From assembly GCA_047921455.1 (NCBI GenBank), contig JBLRWC010000012.1:1-64000 (forward strand): a stretch of DNA of 64,000 nucleotides. Direction: 5' to 3'. The position numbers and the translations under genes are program-made. Positions 53,972-63,900 of the stretch are shown here, one piece after another (the first letter of the stretch is position 1; every line of letters begins with the position of its first letter). A model generated the notes under the pieces. It was given only the letters and a program-made list of their open reading frames with translations. It made no database searches and had not been told where the DNA came from. The DNA comes from XN24 sp047921455. Lineage in GTDB: Bacteria > Pseudomonadota > Gammaproteobacteria > Steroidobacterales > XN24.

Positions 53972-55642
53972 ATGAGCGACGAGCAATCCCGCAGGCATTC
54001 CGGCCCCGTCGTGGACGGCGTCACCCGCGCACCCAGCCGAGCCATGCTCCGCGCCGTGGGCTTCACCGATGCAGATTTCAACAAGCCGCAAGTCGGCATC
54101 GCATCGACCTGGGCCGCTGTCACGCCCTGCAACATGCACATCGACGAACTGGCCCGCCGGGCGGCGACCGGGGCAAATGAAGCCGGCGGGAAGGCCGTGA
54201 TCTTTAACACCATCACGGTCTCGGACGGGATTTCGATGGGCACGCCCGGGATGCGGTATTCGCTGGTCTCGCGCGAAGTCATCGCTGATTCCATTGAAAC
54301 CGTGGTGGCCGGCGAAGGCTTCGACGGCTTCGTGGCCATCGGCGGCTGCGACAAGAACATGCCCGGTTGCGTCATGGCGATGGCGCGGCTCGATCGGCCC
54401 AGCGTATTCGTCTACGGCGGCACTATTCGGCCGGGCGCCGGTCGCACCGACATTGTCTCGGTATTCGAGGCGGTCGGCGGTCATGCGCGCGGCACGGTTT
54501 CCACGGCTGAGCTCGGTGCGATCGAGCGCACGGCCATTCCCGGTCCCGGCTCCTGCGGCGGCATGTACACCGCCAACACCATGGCCTCCGCCATCGAGGC
54601 GCTCGGCCTGAGCTTGCCGAACAGCTCCGCCCAGGAAGCCGTCAGCGAGGCCAAGGCCGAGGACTGTCGGCGCGCCGGCGCTGCGGTGCTGGACCTGCTG
54701 GCCCGGAATATCAAGCCATCGGACATCCTCACGCGTGACGCGTTTGAAAACGCCATTACCGTGACGATTGCGCTCGGCGGTTCTACCAACGCGGTGCTGC
54801 ACCTCCTCGGTATTGCCGACGCCGCCGGGGTGCCCCTGACACTCGACGACTTCAGCCGCATCGGCGATCGCGTGCCGGTACTCGCCGACCTGAAACCGAG
54901 CGGCAAGTACCTGATGTCGGAACTGATCGCGATCGGCGGTATCCGGCCGCTGATGAAAATGCTGCTCGAGGCCGGGCTGCTGCACGGCGACTGCCTGACC
55001 GTCAGCGGCCGGACGCTTGGCGAAGACCTGGCCGAAGTCGCCCCCTACCCCGAGGGGCAGGACATCGTGCGACCGCTGGCGGCGCCGCTCAAGGCGGACA
55101 GCCACCTGGTCGTCCTCAAGGGTAACCTTGCGCCCGCGGGCGCCGTCGCCAAGATTACCGGCAAGGAAGGCGAGCGTTTTGTCGGTCGCGCGAAGGTCTT
55201 CGGCGCCGAACAGGAAGCGCTCGGCGCCATTCTCGCGGGCGACATCGTGGCCGGCGACGTCGTCGTGATTCGCTACCTCGGCCCGAAAGGGGCGCCCGGC
55301 ATGCCCGAAATGCTGTCGCCGACCGCTGCCATCATGGGTCGGGGCCTCGGCGATTCAGTGGCGCTCATTACCGACGGCCGTTTTTCCGGCGGCAGCCACG
55401 GCTTCGTCGTCGGCCACGTTGCGCCGGAAGCCGCCATGGGGGGTCCCATCGCCGCCATCGAGGATGGCGACGAAATCGAGATTGATGCACAACACCGGGA
55501 ACTCACGCTGCGCGTCGGTCGCACGGAACTCGCCCGGCGCCTTGCGGACTGGCAGCCGCCACCCGGCGAGAAACCCGGGACCGTGCTCGAGAAATACGCC
55601 CGGCTGGTGGGTTGCGCATCACAGGGTGCTGTCTTGAGCTGA
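53972..55642 (+). CDS. ilvD: Dihydroxy-acid dehydratase
   Basis: Iron-sulfur dehydratase of valine and isoleucine synthesis, 556 residues from ATG 53972 (the frame to 53936 is open but not conserved). Cluster and Mg motifs are TPCNMHID, GGCDKNMPGCVMAMAR and GPGSCGGMYTANTM; the C-terminus has ITDGRFSGGSHGFVVGHV. It is divergent from the ilvC operon and shares its regulatory gap. Confidence 0.95.
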   Translation: MSDEQSRRHSGPVVDGVTRAPSRAMLRAVGFTDADFNKPQVGIASTWAAVTPCNMHIDELARRAATGANEAGGKAVIFNTITVSDGISMGTPGMRYSLVSREVIADSIETVVAGEGFDGFVAIGGCDKNMPGCVMAMARLDRPSVFVYGGTIRPGAGRTDIVSVFEAVGGHARGTVSTAELGAIERTAIPGPGSCGGMYTANTMASAIEALGLSLPNSSAQEAVSEAKAEDCRRAGAAVLDLLARNIKPSDILTRDAFENAITVTIALGGSTNAVLHLLGIADAAGVPLTLDDFSRIGDRVPVLADLKPSGKYLMSELIAIGGIRPLMKMLLEAGLLHGDCLTVSGRTLGEDLAEVAPYPEGQDIVRPLAAPLKADSHLVVLKGNLAPAGAVAKITGKEGERFVGRAKVFGAEQEALGAILAGDIVAGDVVVIRYLGPKGAPGMPEMLSPTAAIMGRGLGDSVALITDGRFSGGSHGFVVGHVAPEAAMGGPIAAIEDGDEIEIDAQHRELTLRVGRTELARRLADWQPPPGEKPGTVLEKYARLVGCASQGAVLS

Positions 55643-55654
55643 CGCCGCCGCCAT

Positions 55655-56116
55655 TCAGAGCCAGCGCCGCACCTTGGCCGCGTAAGCGGCATACTCTGCG
55701 CCGAACAAGGCGGCCAGCGCGCGTTCCTCCGGGCGGATCTGCAAACGCTTGACCAGCAACATGAACGCCGGGATGACCAGCAGTGCGAGCGCATTGCCCA
55801 GCCAGGTACCCCATGCGACCAGCGCCAGCAACAATGACAAGTACATGGGGTTGCGCGTGTACCGGTAAATGCCGTGCGTGACCAGCCGGGACGCGGCCTC
55901 CGGGCGCATCGGATTGACCGATGTTTCGGCGCGGGCAAAGGTGCGCACAGCGGCCATGCCGACCAGCCCGGCAAGCAGCAGCACGACGCTGGCCAGCAGC
56001 AACTGGCCGGGCCAGCGGAAATCACCCAGCGGCGCCAGCACCGCGATTGCCCACATGAGCGCGGCCGCCGCCAGGAACTGTGCCACCGGCGGAAATTTAA
56101 GCTCCAGGGCTTGCAT
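55655..56116 (-). CDS. Isoprenylcysteine carboxyl methyltransferase-like membrane protein
   Basis: A 153-residue integral membrane protein with about four helices. The conserved THGIYRYTRNPMYLS and the C-terminal RPEERALAALFGAEYAAYAAKVRRWL are characteristic of the ICMT/PEMT-like group, which binds S-adenosylmethionine. I chose ATG 56116; the longer frame is spurious. Substrate unknown. It converges on ilvD, 12 bases away. Confidence 0.88.
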   Translation of the reverse strand: MQALELKFPPVAQFLAAAALMWAIAVLAPLGDFRWPGQLLLASVVLLLAGLVGMAAVRTFARAETSVNPMRPEAASRLVTHGIYRYTRNPMYLSLLLALVAWGTWLGNALALLVIPAFMLLVKRLQIRPEERALAALFGAEYAAYAAKVRRWL

Positions 56117-56385
56117 GCGAGTACGCCTCCGGTACGTGGCAGTCACCACCGACTGGGGCATTTTAGCGCGCTCCCGCGGTGACTTGCCCGGCGCGCCTGT
56201 TGACTCCCGGGAAATCCTGCAGCGGATAGTTTTACGCTCTGAATTGTGACGGATTCCATTCAACATATCGCAGCGGGGTGTGATAATTCCCATGACTTCC
56301 GCCGCATAACCCGGATCCACGCGTGAACCACCACAATCGCCTGATCATGCGAATGACCGGCGCAGTCCAAGTTGCGCCCGGAAAG

Positions 56386-59187
56386 ATGCGTGCGGCGGCG
56401 CTGGCAGCAGTACTCCTGGCCGGCCTTGCCGGCGGCGGCTGCAGTTCCGGCCGGGCGCCGGAGCCGGACTGTGATTTCCTGCGCGCCGACCTGCGGCCGC
56501 TGCTGGAAGCCCGCTGGGCCGACGTGTTGCATGCCGCCGGCCCAGCGGCCGCATTGAAAGCCATCCGCTTGGGCATCGAGCGCCAACTGGTCGCCCACGA
56601 CAGCTGGGTCGCGCTGGGGTGGTGCGAACTGACTGTCGAACACCACGCAGTCGCCGCAGCAGCGTTCCGCGAGGCCCTGGGCCGCGTGCGGCACTCGGTG
56701 GACGCCGCCACCGGCCTCGGCCATGTTGCCTTGCGCGAGGGCGACCCGGCGACAGCGGTGAACTGGTTTCACAAAGCATTGCAAGGATCACCCCGTTCCA
56801 CCGATGCGGCCGAAGGGCTGGCGCTTGCGGTGGATGCGCTCCCGGACGGCGATCCGGCTGCAGTACTGGCTCAAGCAGGTGCGGCCAAGGCATTACGTAC
56901 GCGGCCCACGGACCGCGCCATGCGCTATGCGCAGGTGGCCGCGACTCGCAAGGCCGGCGGGTCGGGCGAGCACCGGCAGCAAGCGGATGCCGCGGCGGGC
57001 GAACTGCGTTACTTCGCCCGCGCGGGCGAGGATTACCTCGAGGTGCGCCAGCCGGACGGTCGCTGGCAGGCCCTGTTCGTCAAGGGTGTGAACATCGGCC
57101 CGGCGCTGCCTGGCCGGTATCCCTCGGAAGCACCCCGCGATGAGGGTACCTGGACCGAATGGCTGCAACAGGTGGCCGCGCTGGGCGCGAACGCCATCCG
57201 CGTCTACACTTTGCAACCGCCTGCCTTTTACCGCGCGCTGGCTACCCACAACCGGGCCGAGGAGACACGCCCGCTCTGGCTGCTCCAGGGCGTCTGGGCC
57301 GAGCTGCCGCCCGAACACGATTTCGATGCCCCGGCGTACGTACGCGATTTCCAGGCGGAGATCGCCCGCGTGATCGACGCAGTGCATGGCGACCTGGTGT
57401 TTTCGCCCCTCCGCGGCCATGCCCGCGGCGTCTACGACGCGGACGTGTCGCCCTACACCCTGGCCTGGATCATCGGCCGCGAGTGGGAGCCTTTTGCGGT
57501 CGCAGCGTTCGACGAGATGCACCCGGATCCCTGCAGCTACGTGGGGCGCTTCGTCGCCGTGCGCGACGGCAACGCCATGGAATGCTGGATCGGCGCGACG
57601 CTCGAATTCGCGGCCGCTTACGAGGCGCGCCGTTTCGGCGCCGGGCGGCCGCTCACTTTCGCCAACTGGCCGACCCTGGACCCCCTGCATCACCCGACCG
57701 AGGCGAATCGCACCGAGGAAGACGCCTGGCGCCTGCAGCACGATGGCATTCCGATACCGGCTCGCGCCGAACCGGCCTGGGACGATGACGCCATCTCGGT
57801 CGATACCACGCTGATGACGGGCACGCCCGCCTTCGCTCCCGGGGTATTCGCCTCCTACCACGTGTATCCGAATTTTCCGTACTTCATGAATCTCGAGCCG
57901 TCGTTTGCGGAAGTCGAGGACGAGTACGGCAGCTTCCGCTATGCCGGGTACCTGCGTGCGCTGAAGGCCTACCACGGCCGCCAGCCTGTGCTGATCGCCG
58001 AATTCGGCATGTCCACCAGCCGCGGCATTGCGCACGTGCAACCGGAAGGCCTGCACCACGGCGGACAGCACGAACCGGACGCCATGCGCACCACCGCGCG
58101 GATGACACACGCCATCCATGCCGAAGGCCTGGCCGGCGGCGTGGTCTTCGCCTTCATGGACGAATGGTTCAAGAGCACCTGGTCCACGAGCCCCTTCGAA
58201 GTGCCCGAGGATCAGCGGGCCTTCTGGTTTAACGCCGAGAGCGCGGAACAATCCTATGGCCTGTGGGCCGCCCGCCCGCTTGCGCCCGTCAGCCTCAGCG
58301 GCAAGCTCGATGAGTGGCGTGCCGCACAACGGCTGGCAAGCGCGGCCGAAAACGCCTCCGCCGAGGGCTGGCTGCAATTGCGCGATCTGCGGGCAACGCA
58401 TGACGCCGGGTACCTGTATGTCCTGTTGGAGACCGATGGACAGGGCCCGGTGGACTGGACGCAGACCGCCTATACCGTCGGCCTGGACACCTATGCGCCC
58501 GAACGTGGCGAGCGCAGCTTGCCGTCGCCCGTGGCCTGTCCGACCGCCACCGGCGTCGAATTCGCCGCCGTGCTGCGCGGGCCCGACGAGAGCGCCCTGC
58601 TGGTCACGCCCCCGTATCGGCCGCGTCACCCGGCGGAACGCGGCCGGATCGATGTGCTGGCCTCGCCACTGGCGCCGACCGGCCGCTTCGCAGCGCTGGA
58701 ACTGCTGACCAACCGCGAGCGCTTCACCCGCGACGGCACCCGGATTCCGGCGCGGTCCGTCGCGCCCGGCCGGTTGCGGTTCGGTTCGCTGGACCCGAAT
58801 GCACCGGACTTCGACACGCGCAGCGACGTCGTCGTCGGTACCGCCGACGGCATGATCGAACTGCGCATTCCATGGGGCCTGTTGAATTTCGCCGACCCAT
58901 CGACCGGCCGCGTATTGCACCAGCTCGAAGCGGGCCCGGAACTGGGTACAGCGATCACCGAAGGCCTGCGCCTGTATGCCTGCGCGCAAGACCCGACGGA
59001 CGCCACGCGCGCCAGCCGCTTACCCGCTGCCGGTACGGAGCCGGCGCCGTTTTCCTTGAACCCCTGGACCACGCCAGGCTATCAGCTGGAACCCAAGCAT
59101 GGCATCGAACTGGTCGTCGCGGCTTTCGAAACGCTGCCCGACGTGATCGCGCAGCAAGCGGATGAGCGCGAAGGCGACACGCCATGA
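56386..59187 (+). CDS. Glycoside hydrolase-like lipoprotein with TPR-like N-terminus and C-terminal carbohydrate-binding-like domain
   Basis: A large envelope protein of about 933 residues. From ATG 56386 it begins with a lipoprotein-like signal ending GGGC; an in-frame GTG at 56323 is an alternative start. Residues about 30-190 are helical repeats like TPR (AAFREALGRVRHSVDAATGL). A TIM-barrel region follows with FVKGVNIGPALPG, GANAIRVYTLQPP, IIGREWEP and PVLIAEFGMSTSRG, the last carrying a likely catalytic Glu. The C-terminus resembles CBM9/DOMON sandwiches. It is the first gene of a coupled set with a glycosyltransferase, so it may trim or modify an exported polysaccharide. Confidence 0.78.
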   Translation: MRAAALAAVLLAGLAGGGCSSGRAPEPDCDFLRADLRPLLEARWADVLHAAGPAAALKAIRLGIERQLVAHDSWVALGWCELTVEHHAVAAAAFREALGRVRHSVDAATGLGHVALREGDPATAVNWFHKALQGSPRSTDAAEGLALAVDALPDGDPAAVLAQAGAAKALRTRPTDRAMRYAQVAATRKAGGSGEHRQQADAAAGELRYFARAGEDYLEVRQPDGRWQALFVKGVNIGPALPGRYPSEAPRDEGTWTEWLQQVAALGANAIRVYTLQPPAFYRALATHNRAEETRPLWLLQGVWAELPPEHDFDAPAYVRDFQAEIARVIDAVHGDLVFSPLRGHARGVYDADVSPYTLAWIIGREWEPFAVAAFDEMHPDPCSYVGRFVAVRDGNAMECWIGATLEFAAAYEARRFGAGRPLTFANWPTLDPLHHPTEANRTEEDAWRLQHDGIPIPARAEPAWDDDAISVDTTLMTGTPAFAPGVFASYHVYPNFPYFMNLEPSFAEVEDEYGSFRYAGYLRALKAYHGRQPVLIAEFGMSTSRGIAHVQPEGLHHGGQHEPDAMRTTARMTHAIHAEGLAGGVVFAFMDEWFKSTWSTSPFEVPEDQRAFWFNAESAEQSYGLWAARPLAPVSLSGKLDEWRAAQRLASAAENASAEGWLQLRDLRATHDAGYLYVLLETDGQGPVDWTQTAYTVGLDTYAPERGERSLPSPVACPTATGVEFAAVLRGPDESALLVTPPYRPRHPAERGRIDVLASPLAPTGRFAALELLTNRERFTRDGTRIPARSVAPGRLRFGSLDPNAPDFDTRSDVVVGTADGMIELRIPWGLLNFADPSTGRVLHQLEAGPELGTAITEGLRLYACAQDPTDATRASRLPAAGTEPAPFSLNPWTTPGYQLEPKHGIELVVAAFETLPDVIAQQADEREGDTP

Positions 59188-60728
59188 AACAACCGGTGCG
59201 CTTCCACCTGCTCGCCACGGCTGTTTGCGTCCTGCTCTGGTCGCTGCCCGCTTTCGGCGCCGAACGCTCCGCTGAACTCGACTCGCTCGCCGCAAGTGCG
59301 CAGCGCCTGTCGTGGGAGCAGCGCTTCGATGAGGCGCTCGCGCTGTACGCGGAGGTACTGGCCCGCGACCCCGGCCATGAACTTGCCCGGCGAGAACGCG
59401 CCAAGGTGCTGTCGTGGGCGGGTCGCTACGACGAAGCCATCGAGGCCTTCCGGGTGCTGCTGACCGACGCGCCTGAAGACCTGGCAGCACGGCTCGGCCT
59501 GGCGCGGGTGCTGTCCTGGTCGGGCGAGACCGCCGCTGCGCGCAACGAATACACGACGGTCCTCGAAACCCACCCTGATCACCCCGATGCCCTGCTGGGC
59601 GTCGCCCAGACATGGGCATGGTCCGGCGACCTCCAGCGGGCGCGCCCCGCGTACGAAGCTGCGGCGCGGGCTGCAACTGACCCCAGGATGGCGCATATCG
59701 GGCTCGCCTACCTGGACCTGTGGGAAGGCGCGACGGCCAGCGCGCGACGACGCGCCGAACAGCTTGCCGAACGCTATCCCGATGATACCGAGACGCTCGA
59801 CTTGCTCATCGCCACGCGTCGCGCGACCGCACCATGGGTATCCGGCAGCTGGGACCAGTTCGACGACAGTGACCGCAACCTGTTGACCACGATACGTTTC
59901 GAGGCTGGTCTATTGCCGGCGCGCGGCCCGGCAATGCGGCTGGCCTATGCCGATTACGATGTCCGCACGTTCGGGCGACGCGGCACGATTCGTTCACTGC
60001 AAGGCACCGCCACCTGGACGCCCCGCACGCAACACCGGGTCGAGGCCATGCTCGGCCTGGATCGCATGACAAGTCCCGGCTTCGACGACCACGATGTCAG
60101 TGACTGGGGATTGCGCTGGTCGTTCCCCCTCCAGGGTTCCTGGAATGGTTCACTGCAGGCCCGCCGGGAGCCGTTCCGTTATTCAGTACCCCTGATCGAC
60201 AACCGTATCGTCATCGAATCTTTCACGGCCGCCGCCAACGGTCCGGCCGGGCAGCGCTGGCGACTGGCCGGCGAGGCATCCGCCTGGAGTCTTTCCGATC
60301 AGAATCGGCGCTTGGCTGCTGATATCAGCCTCCGCCGGAGTGCTCAATACGGAGATCACACGCTGGAACCAGGCCTTAACCTTCGCTGGCTGGACTGGCA
60401 AAAGGATCTCGATAACGGCTATTTTGATCCCGACAACTTCCTCGCGACCGGACTGGGCCTGCGTGCTCATGGTCCGGTATCCGGCCACGACCGGCTCGAT
60501 TACAACCTCAACGCCGAGATCGGCCTGCAGTCCTTCGACCAGTCCGGCGTGCGCACTTCGAACGACCCCTACTACGTACTCGTCGGTCGCCTCGGCTGGC
60601 AGGCGACCAAGGGCGTGCGCATCGAGGCATGGGGGGAAGCGGGATCCTACGCGTCCCAGGGCGCCGCGGACTGGCGCTATACCCGCGTGGGCGTCAAGTT
60701 ATTGCACCGCTTCGGCATGGGCCGCTGA
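59184..60728 (+). CDS. TPR protein with C-terminal YaiO-like outer-membrane beta barrel
   Basis: A 514-residue exported protein: signal peptide ending near FGA, four to five TPR units (RFDEALALYAEVLARDPGHE, RYDEAIEAFRVLLTDAPEDL and further), then a beta barrel from about residue 210 resembling E. coli YaiO and the barrel of BcsC/PgaA/PelB, ending RVGVKLLHRFGMGR. TPR-plus-barrel proteins export exopolysaccharide across the outer membrane. The ATG overlaps the preceding stop. It is the probable outer-membrane port of this system. Confidence 0.85.
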   Translation: MKQPVRFHLLATAVCVLLWSLPAFGAERSAELDSLAASAQRLSWEQRFDEALALYAEVLARDPGHELARRERAKVLSWAGRYDEAIEAFRVLLTDAPEDLAARLGLARVLSWSGETAAARNEYTTVLETHPDHPDALLGVAQTWAWSGDLQRARPAYEAAARAATDPRMAHIGLAYLDLWEGATASARRRAEQLAERYPDDTETLDLLIATRRATAPWVSGSWDQFDDSDRNLLTTIRFEAGLLPARGPAMRLAYADYDVRTFGRRGTIRSLQGTATWTPRTQHRVEAMLGLDRMTSPGFDDHDVSDWGLRWSFPLQGSWNGSLQARREPFRYSVPLIDNRIVIESFTAAANGPAGQRWRLAGEASAWSLSDQNRRLAADISLRRSAQYGDHTLEPGLNLRWLDWQKDLDNGYFDPDNFLATGLGLRAHGPVSGHDRLDYNLNAEIGLQSFDQSGVRTSNDPYYVLVGRLGWQATKGVRIEAWGEAGSYASQGAADWRYTRVGVKLLHRFGMGR

Positions 60729-61774
60729 TGCGCACGTTGGTCGCAATTGCAATCATGCTGCTGGCCGGGCTGCTAATCACGCTGGTGCTCTACATCCTGT
60801 TACGCCGCTGGCTGATCACCTGGTTCGCGAGCATCGAGCGCGAGCGACGGGCCATGCTGGAACGGAAACTGGCGCCCTGGTTCACCGATCCCGCTGCGCC
60901 GCCACCGCCGGCACTCGGCAAGCTCCGCCGCTGGCCGGACCACGCCATCTTTCTTGACCTCTGCCTGCAACGCCTGCCGGGCGCGAGCACCGACATACGC
61001 GAACGGATCATCGCCTGGCTCGGGCGGCATGGCCACGTGGATCGCTGGATCAAGCAGTTGCGTCGGCGTGACCCGTGGCAACGGGAACGGGCCGTGGAGC
61101 TGCTCGGTGTACTGCGGCTCCCGCACACGACCGACCTGCTCATCGAGGCGCTCAACGACCCTGAGCTCGACGTGCGCATGCGGGCTGCCGCGGCGCTCGG
61201 CGCGCTGGGGGGGACACGATCCCGAGACGCCCTGTTGAACGCGCTGACCGATGAGAACCGGTGGTCCGCCATCCGGATTTCCGGCCTGCTGGCAAACATG
61301 GGACCGGGCACGGCCGAAGCCCTGGTGGCGGCCCTGCCGTCGATGGGGCGCGGCGCCCGCCTCGCGGCCATCGACGTGCTGGCCCGCATCGGTGGACCGG
61401 TGACCGCGAGCGCGATCATGCACTTGCTGGCAGATGACGACAGCGATATTCGTGCACGCTCCGCCGCGGCGCTGGGTCAAATGAATTACTCGCCCGCAGC
61501 TGAGCAGCTGACGGCCGCCTTGCACGACGAGGCCTGGCCGGTGCGCGCCATGGCCGCAAAAGCCCTCGGCGCCCTGCAAATCAAAGCGGCGATCCCCGCA
61601 CTCTGCGACGCATTGCGCGACCCGGAATGGTGGGTGCGTGCCAATGGCGCCGAGGCGCTGCGGGCCATGGGGCCGCAAGGCCGCGAGGCCCTGGCCCATA
61701 TGGCGAATGACACCGATCGCTTCGCCCGCGACCAGGCCCGGGCGATGCTCAGCAACGAGGCACTGACATGCTGA
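60728..61774 (+). CDS. Membrane-anchored HEAT-repeat protein
   Basis: A 348-residue protein: one N-terminal helix (LVAIAIMLLAGLLITLVLYILL), a basic linker, then about seven HEAT/PBS-lyase-type repeats, for example QRERAVELLGVLRLPHTTDL and VRMRAAAALGALGGTRSRDA. The repeats form a solenoid for protein contacts. The start shares one base with the previous stop and its stop lies inside the glycosyltransferase, so it is likely an accessory scaffold of the synthase. No enzyme motif is present. Confidence 0.85.
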   Translation: MRTLVAIAIMLLAGLLITLVLYILLRRWLITWFASIERERRAMLERKLAPWFTDPAAPPPPALGKLRRWPDHAIFLDLCLQRLPGASTDIRERIIAWLGRHGHVDRWIKQLRRRDPWQRERAVELLGVLRLPHTTDLLIEALNDPELDVRMRAAAALGALGGTRSRDALLNALTDENRWSAIRISGLLANMGPGTAEALVAALPSMGRGARLAAIDVLARIGGPVTASAIMHLLADDDSDIRARSAAALGQMNYSPAAEQLTAALHDEAWPVRAMAAKALGALQIKAAIPALCDALRDPEWWVRANGAEALRAMGPQGREALAHMANDTDRFARDQARAMLSNEALTC

Positions 61775-63234
61775 GCCCCGCCAATTCCGCATTTCTCACC
61801 GACCTGATTGTCGGCTTCAACCACTTCATCATCGTGTATTTCGCGCTGATCAATCTCGGCTACCTGGCTATCTTCCTGTTGTCGCTGCGCGCGCTGTGGC
61901 AATTCATCAAGCGCAGCATTTTTCCTGACTACCAGCAGATCCGCAGCTCCGAGCTGACGCCGCCCATTTCCCTGCTCGTGCCGGCCTACAATGAAGCGCG
62001 CAATATTATCGAGAGTCTCAACTCGCTGCTGAAGCTCAATTACGGCAGCTACGAGATCATTGTCATCAACGACGGCTCGACCGACGACACCCTGGCCAGG
62101 CTGGTCGAGACATTCGACCTGCGACGCTCCGAGGAACCCGTTCGGGTCATGCTGCCGAGCCGCCCGTTGCGTGGTCTTTACCGGTCCATGACGCACCCCA
62201 ACCTGGTGGTGCTCGACAAGGAACAGGGCGGCAAATCCGATGCGCTAAATGCCGGTCTGAACGTCACCCGCTATCCGCTGTTCTGCTCTATCGACGCCGA
62301 TTCCCTGATCGAGGAAAATGCTCTATTACGCTTGGTGAAACCGTTCATCGAGGCGCCGCAGGAAACCGTGGCGGCCGGCGGCATCGTGCGCGTCGCCAAT
62401 GGTTGCCAGGTGAGTGACGGCCGCATCGTGCGGATCGGGCTGCCGAAAAACAGGATTGCCGTGATGCAGGTGGTCGAATACCTGCGCGCCTTCCTGGCGG
62501 GACGCGCCGGCTGGAGTGCGATCCATTCCCTGCTCATCATCTCCGGTGCGTTCGGCCTGTACCGCAAGAAAGAAATCATAGAGATCGGCGGTTACTCGGA
62601 AAACACCGACACCGAGGATGCGGAACTCGTCGTCCGGCTGCACAAAGCCATGGTGGATGAGGGCCGCCGCTATCGCATCGTTTTCGTCCCGGACCCGGTC
62701 TGCTGGACTGAAGTACCCGAGACATGGAAGGTGCTGATTCGCCAGCGTTCCCGTTGGCACCGTGGCTTGTTGCAAACCTTGTGGACCTACCGAAGCATGT
62801 TCCTGCGACCGAAATACGGCTCGGTCGGGAGCGTCGGCATGCCCTGGTTCGTCGCCTTTGAACTGCTCGGCCCGGTGATCGAAATTCTCGGTTACTTCAC
62901 GGTGGCGCTGGCCTGGTACCTCGGTATCCTGGACCGCAGTTTCCTGGTCCTGTTTTTCATCGTGGCCTTCGTGGTGGGGTCGCTGCTGTCGGTTGGCGCG
63001 CTGCTGCTCGAGGAAATCGCGTTCCGCCGCTATCCGCGCTTGCGCGACCTGGTCCGGCTGCTCGTCTACGGGTTGCTGGAGAATTTCGGCTTTCGCCAGT
63101 TTATGTCACTGGTCAAGGTGAAGGCGCTGTTCGACCTGGCGTTCCGCCGCCGGGACTGGGGCAAGATGGAGCGCCGCGGTTTCGAAAACGGCGACGCCAC
63201 AAAAAAAGTGCCGCCGCCGAGAAAGCAGGCCTGA
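61768..63234 (+). CDS. Family 2 glycosyltransferase, processive polysaccharide synthase-like
   Basis: A 488-residue inner-membrane enzyme: an N-terminal helix pair (residues 10-45), a GT-A catalytic domain with ISLLVPAYNEARNI, VINDGSTDDT, the DxD-type IDADSL, the catalytic Asp region TEDAELVVRL, and QRSRWHRG, the QxxRW motif of processive synthases such as BcsA, PgaC and hyaluronan synthase. Helices follow at about 355-450. It most resembles PgaC/HAS-like enzymes. No PilZ domain is seen in the short C-terminal tail. The polymer is unknown. Overlaps the HEAT gene by seven bases. Confidence 0.92.
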   Translation: MLSPANSAFLTDLIVGFNHFIIVYFALINLGYLAIFLLSLRALWQFIKRSIFPDYQQIRSSELTPPISLLVPAYNEARNIIESLNSLLKLNYGSYEIIVINDGSTDDTLARLVETFDLRRSEEPVRVMLPSRPLRGLYRSMTHPNLVVLDKEQGGKSDALNAGLNVTRYPLFCSIDADSLIEENALLRLVKPFIEAPQETVAAGGIVRVANGCQVSDGRIVRIGLPKNRIAVMQVVEYLRAFLAGRAGWSAIHSLLIISGAFGLYRKKEIIEIGGYSENTDTEDAELVVRLHKAMVDEGRRYRIVFVPDPVCWTEVPETWKVLIRQRSRWHRGLLQTLWTYRSMFLRPKYGSVGSVGMPWFVAFELLGPVIEILGYFTVALAWYLGILDRSFLVLFFIVAFVVGSLLSVGALLLEEIAFRRYPRLRDLVRLLVYGLLENFGFRQFMSLVKVKALFDLAFRRRDWGKMERRGFENGDATKKVPPPRKQA

Positions 63235-63243
63235 TGGACGGGT

Positions 63244-63900
63244 TCAGAACCGGAAGGCCAGGCCCGCGTGCCCCTCGACTTCCCAGAGGGTACGCCCCGA
63301 CGACCGCAACAGGCAGCCCGCCTGGCCACCATCGCTGATGCAGACAAGGTCGGTATTCCGATCCACGAAGGTTGCATAACCGCGCACACCGACATTGGCG
63401 TGCAGGCGGTCCGTGAAAGGATAGCGGAACCCGCCGCCGAGGCTGGCCGAAAACTCGTGCTCGGAGCCGTATGGACCGCTCAGGGCGGCCAACCGTGTGA
63501 GTCCGATCGTCAGGGAAATGTAGCCGGCATGGCCGGCGGCTTGCGGTAACAGCAGGGTGCCGCCCAACTGGAAATACTCTATGCGGACATCAATGCCGCG
63601 CAAGGCGGCGTCATCGGTATCCAGGCCGGCATCGCGCCGACTGTAGAGAAACTGGTAATAACTTTCCGCATCCCGGTACAGGCCGAGGTCCAAACCCCAG
63701 CCGGCGCCATTCTTGACGTCAGTGCGCCCCGCGCCGCCATTGGCCGGCTCGTCGGTCTTGAATTGCCCGCCTAGCCGGTATGCCATGAACGGTGTCACTT
63801 CGAAGCGAGGTTCTGCGGCCACGGTCGGCGGGATCGACAGGCCGAGAGCCGCGATCATCACGAGTAACATGACCTTGAGGGACCGTTCGGATGGTGTCAT
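63244..63900 (-). CDS. Outer-membrane beta-barrel protein
   Basis: A 218-residue exported protein: signal peptide (VMLLVMIAALGLSIPPTVAAEP) then alternating strands with aromatic belts (FEVTPFMAYRLGGQFK, GFRYPFTDRLHANVGVRGYATFV), ending HAGLAFRF with terminal Phe for BAM insertion. It resembles OmpW/OmpA-like small barrels. Start ATG 63900 has AAAGGA at eight bases. A Cys pair (VCISDGGQAGC) may form a disulfide in a loop. It faces the glycosyltransferase gene nine bases away. The remaining bases to 64000 contain its promoter region only. Confidence 0.8.
   Translation of the reverse strand: MTPSERSLKVMLLVMIAALGLSIPPTVAAEPRFEVTPFMAYRLGGQFKTDEPANGGAGRTDVKNGAGWGLDLGLYRDAESYYQFLYSRRDAGLDTDDAALRGIDVRIEYFQLGGTLLLPQAAGHAGYISLTIGLTRLAALSGPYGSEHEFSASLGGGFRYPFTDRLHANVGVRGYATFVDRNTDLVCISDGGQAGCLLRSSGRTLWEVEGHAGLAFRF

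Noticed and set aside
56893..58989. A 698-residue minus-strand open frame antisense to the hydrolase-like gene
   Set aside because: No recognisable domain, and codon pattern matches the reverse of the coding strand.
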